Of a DNA stretch of 64,000 nt, positions 7,902-16,352 are shown piece by piece. The stretch is from Nonomuraea indica (lineage in GTDB: Bacteria > Actinomycetota > Actinomycetes > Streptosporangiales > Streptosporangiaceae): the NCBI RefSeq assembly GCF_002850745.1, contig NZ_KZ559471.1, positions 161,081 to 225,080 of the forward strand, given 5' to 3'. The position numbers and the translations under genes were made by a program. How positions within the stretch are numbered: position 1 is the stretch's first letter; each line of letters opens with the position of its first letter. The notes beneath the pieces are model-generated. The model was not told where the DNA came from and did no database searches. It saw only the letters and a program-made list of their open reading frames with translations.

Positions 7902-8942
7902 ATGACCGTACCCGGCATTGACTGGCCCCGGCTGGCCGCCTGGATGCCCGCGCATGTCCCGAGCGCCGGCGAGCCCCTGCGGGCATCGCTGATCTCCGGC
8001 GGGAAGTCGAATCTCACCTACCTCGTGGAGGCGAGCGAGCGGCCCGTCGTGCTGCGCCGCCCGCCGCTCGGTCACGTGCTCCCGACCGCGCACGACATGC
8101 GGCGCGAGTGGCGGGTGATCTCCGCCCTGGCGGACACGCCCGTGCCGGTCCCGCCCGCGCTGGCCTTCTGCGCCGACGAGGACGTCATCGGCGCGCCCTT
8201 CTACGTGATGGGCCACGTGGCCGGCACCGCCGTACGCGAGAAGGAGGAGCTCGCCGGCCTGCCGCCCGAGCGGGCGCGGCGGCTCGCCGAACGGCTGGCC
8301 GAGGTGCTCGCCGCCATCCACGACGTCGACTACCGGCAGGCGGGCCTGGCCGACTTCGGCCGTCCCGAAGGCTATCTGGCCCGCCAGCTCCAGCGCTGGG
8401 AGCAGCAGTGGGAGCGGTCGAAGACCGCCGACCTGCCCGAGTACGACCGCCTGGTCGCCCGGCTGCGCGCGCGCATGCCCGCCACGTCCGCGAGCACGCT
8501 CGTCCACGGCGACTACCGGCTGGACAACACGCTGGTGCGCCTGACCGGCGAGCGGCCGGAGATCATGGCCGTGGTCGACTGGGAGATGTCCACTCTCGGC
8601 GACCCCCTGGCCGACCTCGGCCTCACCCTCACCTACTGGCAGGACCCCGGCGACGACGAGCGCGCCGGCCTGCCGGTCGCGGGCGACGTGACGCTCGCGC
8701 CCGGCTTCCTCAGCGCCGCCGAGTTCGCCGCCCACTACGCCAAGGTGTCCGGCCGCGACATCGGCGACCTGGGCTTCTACGTGGCGTTCGGCAACTTCAA
8801 GCTCGCGGTGATCGTGGAGGGTATCCACGCCCGGTTCCGGCAGGGTAAGACCGTCGGGGAGGGGTTCGACGGCATCGGCGCCGCCGTCCCCACCCTGATC
8901 GCCCGCGCCCACCGCATGCTCGACCAGGAGGCCCCATCATGA
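7902..8942 (+). CDS. Aminoglycoside-phosphotransferase-fold (ACAD10/11-type) phosphotransferase
   Basis: 346 residues. The APH/choline-kinase fold is shown by GGKSNLTYLV near 33-42 (ATP loop), VVLRRPP (Lys position altered to Arg), HGDYRLDN at 202-209 (catalytic loop) and VDWEMSTLGDP from 225 (metal-binding Asp). This subgroup resembles the kinase domain of ACAD10/ACAD11, which in known cases acts on hydroxy-acyl-CoA in fatty acid or hydroxy acid breakdown. It is unlikely to be an antibiotic-resistance gene. Its stop overlaps the start of the SDR gene by 4 bases, so the two are co-translated and may act on the same substrate. The ATG lies 9 bp after the MocR stop. Confidence 0.88.
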   Translation: MTVPGIDWPRLAAWMPAHVPSAGEPLRASLISGGKSNLTYLVEASERPVVLRRPPLGHVLPTAHDMRREWRVISALADTPVPVPPALAFCADEDVIGAPFYVMGHVAGTAVREKEELAGLPPERARRLAERLAEVLAAIHDVDYRQAGLADFGRPEGYLARQLQRWEQQWERSKTADLPEYDRLVARLRARMPATSASTLVHGDYRLDNTLVRLTGERPEIMAVVDWEMSTLGDPLADLGLTLTYWQDPGDDERAGLPVAGDVTLAPGFLSAAEFAAHYAKVSGRDIGDLGFYVAFGNFKLAVIVEGIHARFRQGKTVGEGFDGIGAAVPTLIARAHRMLDQEAPS

Positions 8943-9709
8943 GCTCAGTGGCGTTGATCACCGGCGCGGCCAGCGGGATCGGGGCCGCCACGGCCCACCG
9001 GCTGGCCGACGGCGGGGCCCGGTGCGTCCTGGTCGACCTCGACCGCGACGCGGTCGAGCGGCTGGCCAAGGAGCTCGGCGGCACGGCGCTGACGGGCGAC
9101 GTCACCGAGCGCGAGACGTCGGAGCGCGCCGTCGCCCTCGCCCTGGAGACGTACGGGCGGCTCGACCTCGTCCACCTGAACGCCGGCGTGGTCGGCGGCG
9201 TGGACCTGGCCGCCTTCGATCCGGAGCGCTACCGCCGCGTCGTCGGGGTGAACGTGGACGGTGTGGTGTTCGGCGTCGAGGCGGCGCTGCCCGCGCTGCG
9301 CCGGTCGGGCGGCGGCGCGATCGTGGTGACCGCGTCCCTCGCCGGGCTGGTCGGCTACGACGCCGACCCGATCTACACGATGACCAAGCACGCCGTCGTG
9401 GGCCTGGTGCGCGCGCTGGCCCAGCCGCTCGCCGCCGACGGCATCCGGATCGGCGCCGTCTGCCCCGGCTTCACCGACACGCCTCTGGTGTCGGAGATGC
9501 GCGAGACGTTCCGCGGGGCGGGATTCCCGCTGCTGACCGCCGAGGACGTGGCCGCCGCCGTCGAGTCGGCCTTCTACGCCGAGGAGCCGGGCGCCGTCCT
9601 GGTGGTGCAGCCGGGCAGGTCTCCGGTGCCGTACCGGTTCGCGGGCGTCCCGGGCCCGGCCGGCGGCCAGCGGCCCCCGGCGGAGGTGCGCGGCGGCGGG
9701 AGCGGCTGA
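8939..9709 (+). CDS. Short-chain dehydrogenase/reductase (SDR)
   Basis: 256 residues. A classical SDR: TGAASGIG at 8-15 (NAD(P) binding), NAG at 81-83, catalytic Ser133, and Tyr146/Lys150 in YTMTK. Asp at 33-35 (VDLD) suggests NAD rather than NADP preference. The ATG overlaps the stop of the APH-fold gene (ATGA), so the pair is translationally coupled. ACAD10-type kinases and SDRs often occur together in acyl or hydroxy-acid oxidation, which is the inferred context. The 3' end lies inside a 44-bp tandem duplication, so the last codons may have been reshaped recently. Confidence 0.92.
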   Translation: MSSVALITGAASGIGAATAHRLADGGARCVLVDLDRDAVERLAKELGGTALTGDVTERETSERAVALALETYGRLDLVHLNAGVVGGVDLAAFDPERYRRVVGVNVDGVVFGVEAALPALRRSGGGAIVVTASLAGLVGYDADPIYTMTKHAVVGLVRALAQPLAADGIRIGAVCPGFTDTPLVSEMRETFRGAGFPLLTAEDVAAAVESAFYAEEPGAVLVVQPGRSPVPYRFAGVPGPAGGQRPPAEVRGGGSG

Positions 9710-9784
9710 CCCGGGCCACCAGTCCTGGGGCTCGCGGCGCCGGGAGCGGCTGACCCGGGTTACCAGTCCTGGGGCTCGCGGCGG
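9697..9784. repeat. 44-bp tandem duplication at a convergent gene junction
   Basis: Two 44-bp units, 9697-9740 and 9741-9784, differ at only three positions. Each begins CGGGAGCGGCTGACCCGGG and ends with GGGGCTCGCGGCG plus one base. The first unit holds the SDR stop; the second holds the stop (TAA, minus strand) of the small membrane protein gene. In the first unit the matching bases read TGG. Confidence 0.93.
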
Positions 9785-10170
9785 CGGTTGACGCGGGGAA
9801 CCGGCACGCGGTGCGCGCGCCGGGTCGTCACCAGCGCGCCGAGCGCCGCCGCCGAGGTGAGGGCGGCGAGCGTGATCAGCGTGCGCGACATGGTGAACGT
9901 CGCCGTCAGGAAGTAGAGCTCGCTGACGATCATGCCGAGGCCGATGCTGATGGCCAGCGCCAGCGCCCCGCTCTCCATGGCGTCGCCGGTGTGGTCACGC
10001 CGCCCGAGCAGCGGGCGGACCAGGCCGATCACGGCCGCCCCCGGGCACACCAGCAGGAACACGATCGTCGTGACCACCCGCAGGGCCGAGCCCGGCGCGG
10101 CCTGGGTCACCAGCACCGCGAGCCAGCCCGAGGCGGCCAGCAGCAGCAGCGACACCCGGGAGAAGGTCAT
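9760..10170 (-). CDS. Small membrane protein, last gene of the polysaccharide cluster
   Basis: 136 residues with about four hydrophobic segments (for example LLLLAASGWLAVLV, VVTTIVFLLVCPGAAVIGLV, ALALAISIGLGMIVSELYFL, ITLAALTSAAALGALV) and a basic tail ending REPQDW. The start ATG 10170 overlaps the stop of the large glycosyltransferase gene by 4 bases, indicating co-translation and probable physical association. I do not recognise a family with certainty; it is in the style of short four-span DUF proteins found beside polysaccharide membrane enzymes. The stop lies inside the 44-bp duplication, so the C-terminus may have changed recently. Confidence 0.8.
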   Translation of the reverse strand: MTFSRVSLLLLAASGWLAVLVTQAAPGSALRVVTTIVFLLVCPGAAVIGLVRPLLGRRDHTGDAMESGALALAISIGLGMIVSELYFLTATFTMSRTLITLAALTSAAALGALVTTRRAHRVPVPRVNRRREPQDW

Positions 10171-13100
10171 TTTTTCCTCGCAGGTTGCAGCTCGTAGACG
10201 ACTCCGCCGGGGCTGCTCAGCACCAGCGTGAACCGGCCGCTCGCCTCCACCTCGCGCTTGAGCCGGTCGATGGTGCCCTTCGGCAGGATGCCCGCCGTCT
10301 CCGTCGCCGGCCGCTGCGCCCGGTTGAGCACCAGGTAGGCCTTGGCCCCCGGCGGGATCTTCGACATGAGGCTGATGAGCGACGGCGTCGGCTTCTTCAC
10401 GAACTCGGACAGGGTCGGCACGTACGCCGGCAGGTTGGGCACCGCCGTGCGCGACGGGGGCAGCTCGTCCAGCCAGAGCTGGGCGAACTTGTCGTAGTCG
10501 TCGTAGGCGCCCGGCAGGTAGAACGTGGGCGCCACGATCAGGGAGTTGTCGGGCGCGATCCGGTGGAGCTGCTTGACCAGCCGCACCTCGTCCAGCGTGA
10601 AGTAGTTGCTCTGCTCCTTGCCGTAGTTGCCGAAGAAGAAGCCCGCGACCATGAGCAGCAGCACGAGCGGAAGGACCGTCACCCTGACCCACGTGCGGCG
10701 GTTGGGCAGGAACACCGACGCCGCCAGGAACGCCGTGAGCGGCAGCGTGAACAGGTAGACCCGGAAGATGATCTCCCCGCCGTAGCTGCCGGCCGCCAGG
10801 AACACCAGCGGGCTGAGCCCGATCATCAGCAGCGGCAGGCCGGGGCGGCGCAGCCACCGCCTGCGCAGCACGGCTCCGGCGATGGCCAGCAGCCACAGCC
10901 CGCCCGACAGCGCCCGGTCGGCGTAGGCCACGATCACCTGGCCCGGGGCGACGTCGCCGAGCGCGACGAGACCCGCGTTGAGGTTGGACCGGGCGTCGCC
11001 CAGCGACTCGATGATGTAGTTGAGCTTGCTCTCCAGCAGGCTCCACGCCACGATGACCGCCCACCCGCCGGCCAGCGCGGTGCTCAGCAGCAGGATGCCG
11101 AAGTTGCGGTATCTGCGCAGCACGAACAGGAAGGCCAGCGTGGACACCAGCATGAGCGGTGTGAGCTGGTGGGAGGAGGCGATGGCCGCGATCGGGACGA
11201 CCAGCAGCAGCGTCCACGTCAGCCGGGTGTAGGTCGAGGTCATGGGCGGCGGCTCGGCGGCCAGCCCGTCGGGGTCGTCACCGGCGCGGATCGGGCCCCG
11301 CCGGAACCGCCGCACCACCACCGCCAGCACGATGAGGTACAGCGCCAGCGTGGTGGCCTGCGGCGAGAAGTAGTCCTGGCCGACCCACGAGCACGAGAAG
11401 TAGACCCAGATCGCGCCCCAGATGAGCTGCCGGTCCCGGGTCACCGTACGGAACAGCAGCAGCAGCGGCAGCAGCGTGGCCACGTTGAAGGCCAGCGGCC
11501 CCCACTTGGCGATGTCGATCGCGTTGTCCAGGCCGGCCGCCTCGGTCATCAGCGCGAAGAACGAGAAGAAGCCGGGCCACTGGTGGTAGGCCGACAGCGG
11601 CCCCGTGCCGGGGTCGGTCGCCCCGTGCCGGATCAGGTAGTCGATGACCGACACGTGTTTCCACGCCCACGAGTAGCGCAGCGTGGGATACAGGAGGCTC
11701 GGGGTGGCGTGCAGCACCGCGATGAGGATCAGCACGTAGCCGGCATGCCACAGCTCCAGCGCGTGCCGGTCGCCGAGCAGCGCGACGAACCCGATCACCA
11801 TGAGCGCTATCGCCACCCAGAAGGTGGCCGGTAGCACGGTCAGCAACCCCAGGTCGGTCATCTCGTCGAGGTTGACCGAGCGCAGCGACAGCCCCCACAG
11901 GATGGTGGAGACCGGCAGCGCGGTCCGCGCGACGAACCACGTCAGGTTGCTGGCCTGCGGGATGTGGTCGGTACGGGTGGAGTCGAGGCGGCCGCTCAGG
12001 TAGCCGAAGAGCGTGGCGACCATGGCCATCAGCCGGGTCAGCAGCGCCTGCCACGGCTTGACGTTGTTGGGGCCGGTCAGCGTGATCGCGTGGAACGCCG
12101 TCCGCGGCAACGACGCCTTCACCTGGGCCAGGTGGGTGCTCAGCTCCCTGCGGCCCCGGTCGCGCTGGGGCACCGCGGCCAGTGACCTGCCCTCGGCGAC
12201 GCAGCGGGCCAGCACGTAGGCGCGGGTGGCGCGCCGGGCCGAGATGCCGGACCGGACGTTGGCCGACGGCTCATAGAGGACCTTGCCGTTCGGGTGCAGG
12301 CCGCGCAGCCGGTGCCACAGCTCGGCCTTGACGCCGCCGGGCGGCTCCGCCAGCACGTGACCGGCCTGGTGGTCGAGGTCCTCGGGGAACCCGCCGACCT
12401 CGGTCAGCGCCTCGCGCCGGAACGCCAGGCCCGCGCCGTACAGGTCGGACAGCGGCTCGCCCTCGTCAGGAGAGCCCGTGCACGAGTCGCCCATGAGCCA
12501 TGTCAGCTCCTCGGGGAACCACGTGGGCCGCCCCGACACCCAGCGCAGCGTCAGGTTGCTCCGGACGGCCAGCACCTGGCGGTCGGCGAACGCCGCCAGC
12601 AGGGCGGCCGACCAGTCGGGCTCGGCCGCGGTCTCGTCGTCGTGGAAGGCCACCACGTCGCCGGTGGCCGTCGACAGGCCGAGGTTGCGGGCCGCGGCCA
12701 CGCCCCGGTGGCCCTCGTTGTGCAGCACGACGACCCCGTCGAGCGCGGACCGGGCCAGCTCCGCCAGCTCGGGGCAGTGGTCGACGACCACGATGATCTG
12801 CTCGGGGGGCGCCTGCTGGGCGCGCAGGGAGGCGAGCGTGACCCGCAGGTTGTGCCAGGCGGCCACCTCGCCGGTGACGATGACCACCGAGAGGGTGGGC
12901 GTCTTCGGAGGGGAGGAAGGGAGGTCGCCGGGTGCCGCGGGCTTCTCCCGGACGGCGATCCTGGGGATGGGCCGGGTGTAGGTGGCGTCGTCCTCCTCGC
13001 CCGCCACGTCCGCTGCCGCCACGTCCTCGGTGGCGTCGGCCGGCGAGTCCAGCGTGGCGTCCACCGGGGCGTCCACCGGGGCGTCCACCGGGGCGTCCAC

Positions 13101-13760
13101 CGGGGCGTCCGCTGGGGAGTCGATCGTGGGGTCCGCCGGGGCGTCCGGCTTGGGGTCCGCCGGGGCTTCGGTCCTCGTGCCCGCCGTGACGCCGGCCGCC
13201 GTGTCCGCCGCCGCGTCGGAGGCGCCGTCCGGGGCCCCACCCGAGGGGCCGTCCGAGACGTGGCCGGGTGCGGTGTCCGGGGTCGTGTCCTGTGTGGTCT
13301 TCGAGGCCTTGTCCACGAGCTTCTGGACGTCCGTTAACGCCCACACCTGGGTGGCGGTCACGTCCTCGTCGGCTTCGCCCCCGTCACCGTCGTCACCGTC
13401 GGCGGCGTCGGGAACGGTCCGAACGGGCAGCGGCCGGCCGGGAAGCGTACGGTCGTCGTCGAGGTCGTCCGGAGAGTCGGATCCGGCTCCCGGGGACCCG
13501 GTGTCGGCGGATCCGGCGTCGGGTCCGGCGTCCGAGGACTCCGTGTCGGCGGGCCCGGTGTCGGCGGGCCCGGTGTCGGCGGGCCCGGTGTCGTCGTGGG
13601 AAGCGGGTCGGGGGCGGGGGCGGAGCACCTGGATCGTCTCCGAGCCGTCGCCGTCCTCGGCGGCCGGCGGCCCGCCGGGCTGGGAGAGGGGGCCGCGCGG
13701 TAGCCGGATGGCCCTGGTGGCCGAGTCGTCGGTCACCTCGTCGGTGTTCCTGCCCTCCAC
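10167..13760 (-). CDS. Fused GT2 (GT-A) glycosyltransferase and polytopic GT-C/polymerase-like membrane protein
   Basis: 1197 residues from a GTG with AAAGG about 10 bases upstream. Residues 1-280 are acidic and repetitive (TGPAD and VDAP repeats), probably disordered. About 288-500 is a GT-A domain: PTLSVVIVTGE, then a DD pair in AFHDDET near 372, then GAGLAFRREAL. Residues about 605-1040 carry a dozen or so membrane spans in the style of GT-C or O-antigen polymerase proteins, and about 1040-1197 is a soluble tail. GT-A enzymes use nucleotide sugars in the cytoplasm; GT-C enzymes use lipid-linked sugars outside, so one chain may link both sides of the membrane. No separate Wzy is seen in the cluster. 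The acceptor is unknown. Confidence 0.85.
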   Translation of the reverse strand: MEGRNTDEVTDDSATRAIRLPRGPLSQPGGPPAAEDGDGSETIQVLRPRPRPASHDDTGPADTGPADTGPADTESSDAGPDAGSADTGSPGAGSDSPDDLDDDRTLPGRPLPVRTVPDAADGDDGDGGEADEDVTATQVWALTDVQKLVDKASKTTQDTTPDTAPGHVSDGPSGGAPDGASDAAADTAAGVTAGTRTEAPADPKPDAPADPTIDSPADAPVDAPVDAPVDAPVDATLDSPADATEDVAAADVAGEEDDATYTRPIPRIAVREKPAAPGDLPSSPPKTPTLSVVIVTGEVAAWHNLRVTLASLRAQQAPPEQIIVVVDHCPELAELARSALDGVVVLHNEGHRGVAAARNLGLSTATGDVVAFHDDETAAEPDWSAALLAAFADRQVLAVRSNLTLRWVSGRPTWFPEELTWLMGDSCTGSPDEGEPLSDLYGAGLAFRREALTEVGGFPEDLDHQAGHVLAEPPGGVKAELWHRLRGLHPNGKVLYEPSANVRSGISARRATRAYVLARCVAEGRSLAAVPQRDRGRRELSTHLAQVKASLPRTAFHAITLTGPNNVKPWQALLTRLMAMVATLFGYLSGRLDSTRTDHIPQASNLTWFVARTALPVSTILWGLSLRSVNLDEMTDLGLLTVLPATFWVAIALMVIGFVALLGDRHALELWHAGYVLILIAVLHATPSLLYPTLRYSWAWKHVSVIDYLIRHGATDPGTGPLSAYHQWPGFFSFFALMTEAAGLDNAIDIAKWGPLAFNVATLLPLLLLFRTVTRDRQLIWGAIWVYFSCSWVGQDYFSPQATTLALYLIVLAVVVRRFRRGPIRAGDDPDGLAAEPPPMTSTYTRLTWTLLLVVPIAAIASSHQLTPLMLVSTLAFLFVLRRYRNFGILLLSTALAGGWAVIVAWSLLESKLNYIIESLGDARSNLNAGLVALGDVAPGQVIVAYADRALSGGLWLLAIAGAVLRRRWLRRPGLPLLMIGLSPLVFLAAGSYGGEIIFRVYLFTLPLTAFLAASVFLPNRRTWVRVTVLPLVLLLMVAGFFFGNYGKEQSNYFTLDEVRLVKQLHRIAPDNSLIVAPTFYLPGAYDDYDKFAQLWLDELPPSRTAVPNLPAYVPTLSEFVKKPTPSLISLMSKIPPGAKAYLVLNRAQRPATETAGILPKGTIDRLKREVEASGRFTLVLSSPGGVVYELQPARKK
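13056..13103. repeat. 12-bp tandem repeat (VDAP) in the disordered N-terminus
   Basis: Four perfect 12-bp units GGCGTCCACCGG plus a partial fifth encode Val-Asp-Ala-Pro repeats in the GT fusion protein. Confidence 0.9.
13543..13587. repeat. 15-bp tandem repeat (TGPAD)
   Basis: Three perfect units GTGTCGGCGGGCCCG encode Thr-Gly-Pro-Ala-Asp repeats near the N-terminus of the GT fusion protein. Confidence 0.9.
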
Positions 13761-13906
13761 CGGATTACCTTTCGCTGGCGTGGCCCTGCGTCCTGACTGC
13801 CTGTGACTTTACTCGGTATCGGGGGTCGCAACGCATGCCTCATGATCAGGCTTTACGGCGCGAATCCCTAGATACTTCGACATATCTGGCGCTGTGGAGG
13901 TTCGCC

Positions 13907-14992
13907 TCAGGTCAGCGTCTTCGGCAGGTCCTTGCGGACGTACGGAGCCTTGCCCGCCTCGGCGAAGGCGGCCAGCGTGCCGGGGCCGGTCAGGGTGAAG
14001 TCGCACTTGTTGTCGTCCACAGCGTTCCACTGGACCACGGCCTTGATGTTCGGCAGGTCCTCCAGCACCCCGGGCACGTCCTCGTACCACCGGCCGCGCG
14101 CGTCCTCGTCCCTCGGGTCGCTCTCGGTGCCGTACTCGCTGAGGATGAACGGCTTGTGGCCGAACCCGTTGCTCATGAACCAGTCGTAGGTGGGCTCGAC
14201 GGTGTCCTCGAAGCTCTGCCAGGCGGCGTTGCGGCAGCGGGCGAAGTTGTACGGGTCGTAGCTGACCCAGTCGACGTAGGCGTCGCCGGGGTAGAACGCC
14301 TTCCACCGGTTGCGGTAGGGGTAGTAGCCGGTGACGCCCCACACCCACGCCACGTTGGTGACCCCGAGCTCCCTGAACCTGTTGACGATGTGCCGGTAGG
14401 CGGCGACGTACTCGGCCGGGGTGCCGCTGTCGGGCCTCAGCTCCATCTCGCCGTCGAAGCCGACCAGCACCGGTTTGCCGTACGCCTTGATCCGCTGCGC
14501 CTGCGGGTCGATGACGCTCGCGTCGGCCTCGCCGCGGGCGATGGCGCGCCACGGGATGCTGTCGCCGCTCTCCCAGCGCTCGGACTCCCAGCCGAGCAGC
14601 AGCAGCCGGTCGCGGCCGAGGTCGGGCTCGTCGTCGCGCAGCATCATGCCGTTACGCGACTCCGACATGTCGTGGTAGGTGAACACGATGTCGAACGTCC
14701 GCCCGACCTGCTGCTCCAGGCGGGTCACCGACGTGAGCATGCTGCCTTGCGCAGGCGGGGTGTAGATCCCCCACCAGGCGCCGCACGCCGGCCCCTGCTT
14801 GAGCGTGGCCGGCGCCGAGCAGGGCCGCTCGGGCACGCCCTGCCCCTGCGTGACCGCCTGCGTGCCGGGCCGGGTGGCGACGTAGACCACCGCCCCTCCG
14901 GCGACCAGCACCGAGAACCCGGCCAGCGCGGCCCACAGCTTGCGACGGCTCTTGCGGGGGACGGCGTGCTTGGCCCCGGTCTCCTGCGGCAT
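13907..14992 (-). CDS. Membrane-anchored GH26-like glycoside hydrolase (beta-mannanase fold)
   Basis: 361 residues. A cytoplasmic basic N-terminus (SRRK) and one span at about 20-39 make it a signal-anchored outer protein. From about 70 it reads as a clan GH-A TIM barrel: GAWWGIY at 71-77, then VGFDGEMEL with the candidate acid/base Glu182, VTNVAWVW at 211-218, and ILSEYGTES with the candidate nucleophile Glu286. The spacing suits GH26 (beta-mannanase or 1,3-xylanase type). Within a polysaccharide assembly cluster it probably trims or releases the polymer made there rather than feeding on food polysaccharide. Specificity cannot be read. The start has no strong ribosome site. Confidence 0.78.
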   Translation of the reverse strand: MPQETGAKHAVPRKSRRKLWAALAGFSVLVAGGAVVYVATRPGTQAVTQGQGVPERPCSAPATLKQGPACGAWWGIYTPPAQGSMLTSVTRLEQQVGRTFDIVFTYHDMSESRNGMMLRDDEPDLGRDRLLLLGWESERWESGDSIPWRAIARGEADASVIDPQAQRIKAYGKPVLVGFDGEMELRPDSGTPAEYVAAYRHIVNRFRELGVTNVAWVWGVTGYYPYRNRWKAFYPGDAYVDWVSYDPYNFARCRNAAWQSFEDTVEPTYDWFMSNGFGHKPFILSEYGTESDPRDEDARGRWYEDVPGVLEDLPNIKAVVQWNAVDDNKCDFTLTGPGTLAAFAEAGKAPYVRKDLPKTLT

Positions 14993-15054
14993 GTGGCTCT
15001 CCGTGATCTTCGGTGGCCGGTAGGTTACGCTCGGCGACCTAGAGTGTATGCAGG

Positions 15055-15068
15055 CAACTATAAAGTTG
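15055..15068. promoter_or_regulatory. AT-rich inverted repeat upstream of the GH26-like gene
   Basis: CAACT-ATAA-AGTTG, a perfect 5-bp inverted repeat in an AT-rich patch between the DegT gene (ends 15081) and the GH26-like gene (starts 14992). It could be part of a promoter or operator for the latter; it is short, so chance is possible. Confidence 0.3.
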
Positions 15069-15080
15069 TTTCATCTCGTG

Positions 15081-16253
15081 TCATCGGACCGCGGGGCGCG
15101 TCGGCGCGCCCAGGGTGCGCAGCACCGGCAGCGCGCGGGCCGCCTGCAGCGGGTCCACCGGCAGCACGTGCCGGGTCCACCACAGGGCGGTCTCGGGCGT
15201 CGGTCCCGGCTCGGCGAGCAGGGGGCCGAAGTCGTCGTCGAGCGGCGGCGTGTAGAGGGCCGTGGTGATGACGCCGCGGCGCTCCAGCGCCTCCTTGGCC
15301 GCGTCGCGGTCCGCCACGATCAGCGGCACCCTGAACAGTGGCTGGTCGGCGAAGCGCCGCACCGGCGGCGCGACCACCGGAAGCTCGGCCAGCAGCCGCA
15401 CGCCCCGCACCCGCCGCTCGCGCTCGCGCTCGGCCGTGCGCTGCCGCCCGACCGCGAAGCGGCGCAGCAGCGGCCCGTGGGCGGTGCGGTAGCCGCCGGA
15501 GCCCACCGACATCCACCGGTCGAACGCCGGCAGGTCGTCGTGCTCGGCCGCCGTCGCCGCCAGGTCGCGGGCACGCGTGTCGTCGCTGGTGTGGGTGGCC
15601 TCGATGCCGAGCGCGCGGGCCGCCCGCCAGGCCGGCGTGCTCAGCCGCAGCGCGTAGACGGCGTCGCGCAGCAGCGGGCCGAGCATCGCCCGCGCCTCTC
15701 CGCCGGTGGACGGCGCGGTGAGCAGCCCGTCGCGCAGCAGGGCCAGCCGGTCGCGGGTGGCCGTGTCGGCGACGGTCAGCACGCCGCCCGCCCCGGCCCT
15801 CGGATGCTTGGACAGGCTGAACGCACCGGCCGCGCCGAACGTGCCGACGTGCCGCCCGTCCACCTCGGTCAGGTAGGCGTGCGCGCAGTCCTCGACGAGC
15901 ACGACCCCGCGCCGGTCGCACTCGGCCGCCAGCCGCTCGACCTGGCCCGGCAGGCCGTACAGGTGGGTGGCGACCACGGCGCCGATGTCACGCCAGTCGA
16001 CCCGGTCGACGTCGATGGTCGCGTCGTCGGGGGAGACCGGCGCCATGACCGGGCGCAGCCCGGCGGCGACCGCGGCGAACAGCACGGTCTCGCAGTTGAC
16101 CGGGGACATGAGGACCCGCCGCCCGCGCGGCACGAGACCGCGCAGGGCCAGATAGAGGCCGAGCCGGGCGGAGGGGACATAGAGGCCGGGGCGGCCGGTC
16201 CGCCGGGTGAGCGACCAGGTCAGGGCGTCGTCGCCCACCTCACGAAGCCGCAT
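15081..16253 (-). CDS. DegT/DnrJ/EryC1/StrS-type aminotransferase homologue
   Basis: 390 residues. Fold-type I PLP enzyme of the sugar aminotransferase family: HLYG at 97-100, VEDCAHA at 120-126 (PLP ring contacts), and SLSKHPR with the Schiff-base Lys149. These enzymes usually aminate nucleotide-linked keto-sugars at C3 or C4, supplying an amino sugar for the polymer. ATG 16253 is chosen over GTG 16283 because AAAGGA lies 6-7 bases upstream of it. It is divergent from a GT2 gene (16353) and in line with the GH26-like and GT fusion genes. No dehydratase or epimerase for the keto-sugar lies in the window, so that precursor must come from elsewhere. Confidence 0.85.
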   Translation of the reverse strand: MRLREVGDDALTWSLTRRTGRPGLYVPSARLGLYLALRGLVPRGRRVLMSPVNCETVLFAAVAAGLRPVMAPVSPDDATIDVDRVDWRDIGAVVATHLYGLPGQVERLAAECDRRGVVLVEDCAHAYLTEVDGRHVGTFGAAGAFSLSKHPRAGAGGVLTVADTATRDRLALLRDGLLTAPSTGGEARAMLGPLLRDAVYALRLSTPAWRAARALGIEATHTSDDTRARDLAATAAEHDDLPAFDRWMSVGSGGYRTAHGPLLRRFAVGRQRTAERERERRVRGVRLLAELPVVAPPVRRFADQPLFRVPLIVADRDAAKEALERRGVITTALYTPPLDDDFGPLLAEPGPTPETALWWTRHVLPVDPLQAARALPVLRTLGAPTRPAVR

Positions 16254-16352
16254 CGAATGTCCTTTTCGCTGGGTGTCCGGCACTCCATGAACGATACGCT
16301 GTAAGCCTCAGCCGGCGCGGATCGCGCTCACGTCTCCAGGGTGGTTGTCTCC

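Noticed and set aside
6174..8912. 912-codon minus-strand frame opposite the MocR and APH-fold genes
   Set aside because: No ribosome site or domain; both plus-strand genes have intact family motifs.
7902..8942. Aminoglycoside resistance gene
   Set aside because: The APH fold is of the ACAD10/11 type and is translationally coupled to an SDR, which fits acyl or hydroxy-acid metabolism better.
13870..13887. AGATA-8-TATCT inverted repeat upstream of the GT fusion gene
   Set aside because: Only 5-bp arms in an AT-rich patch; too weak to call an operator, though the promoter is probably nearby.
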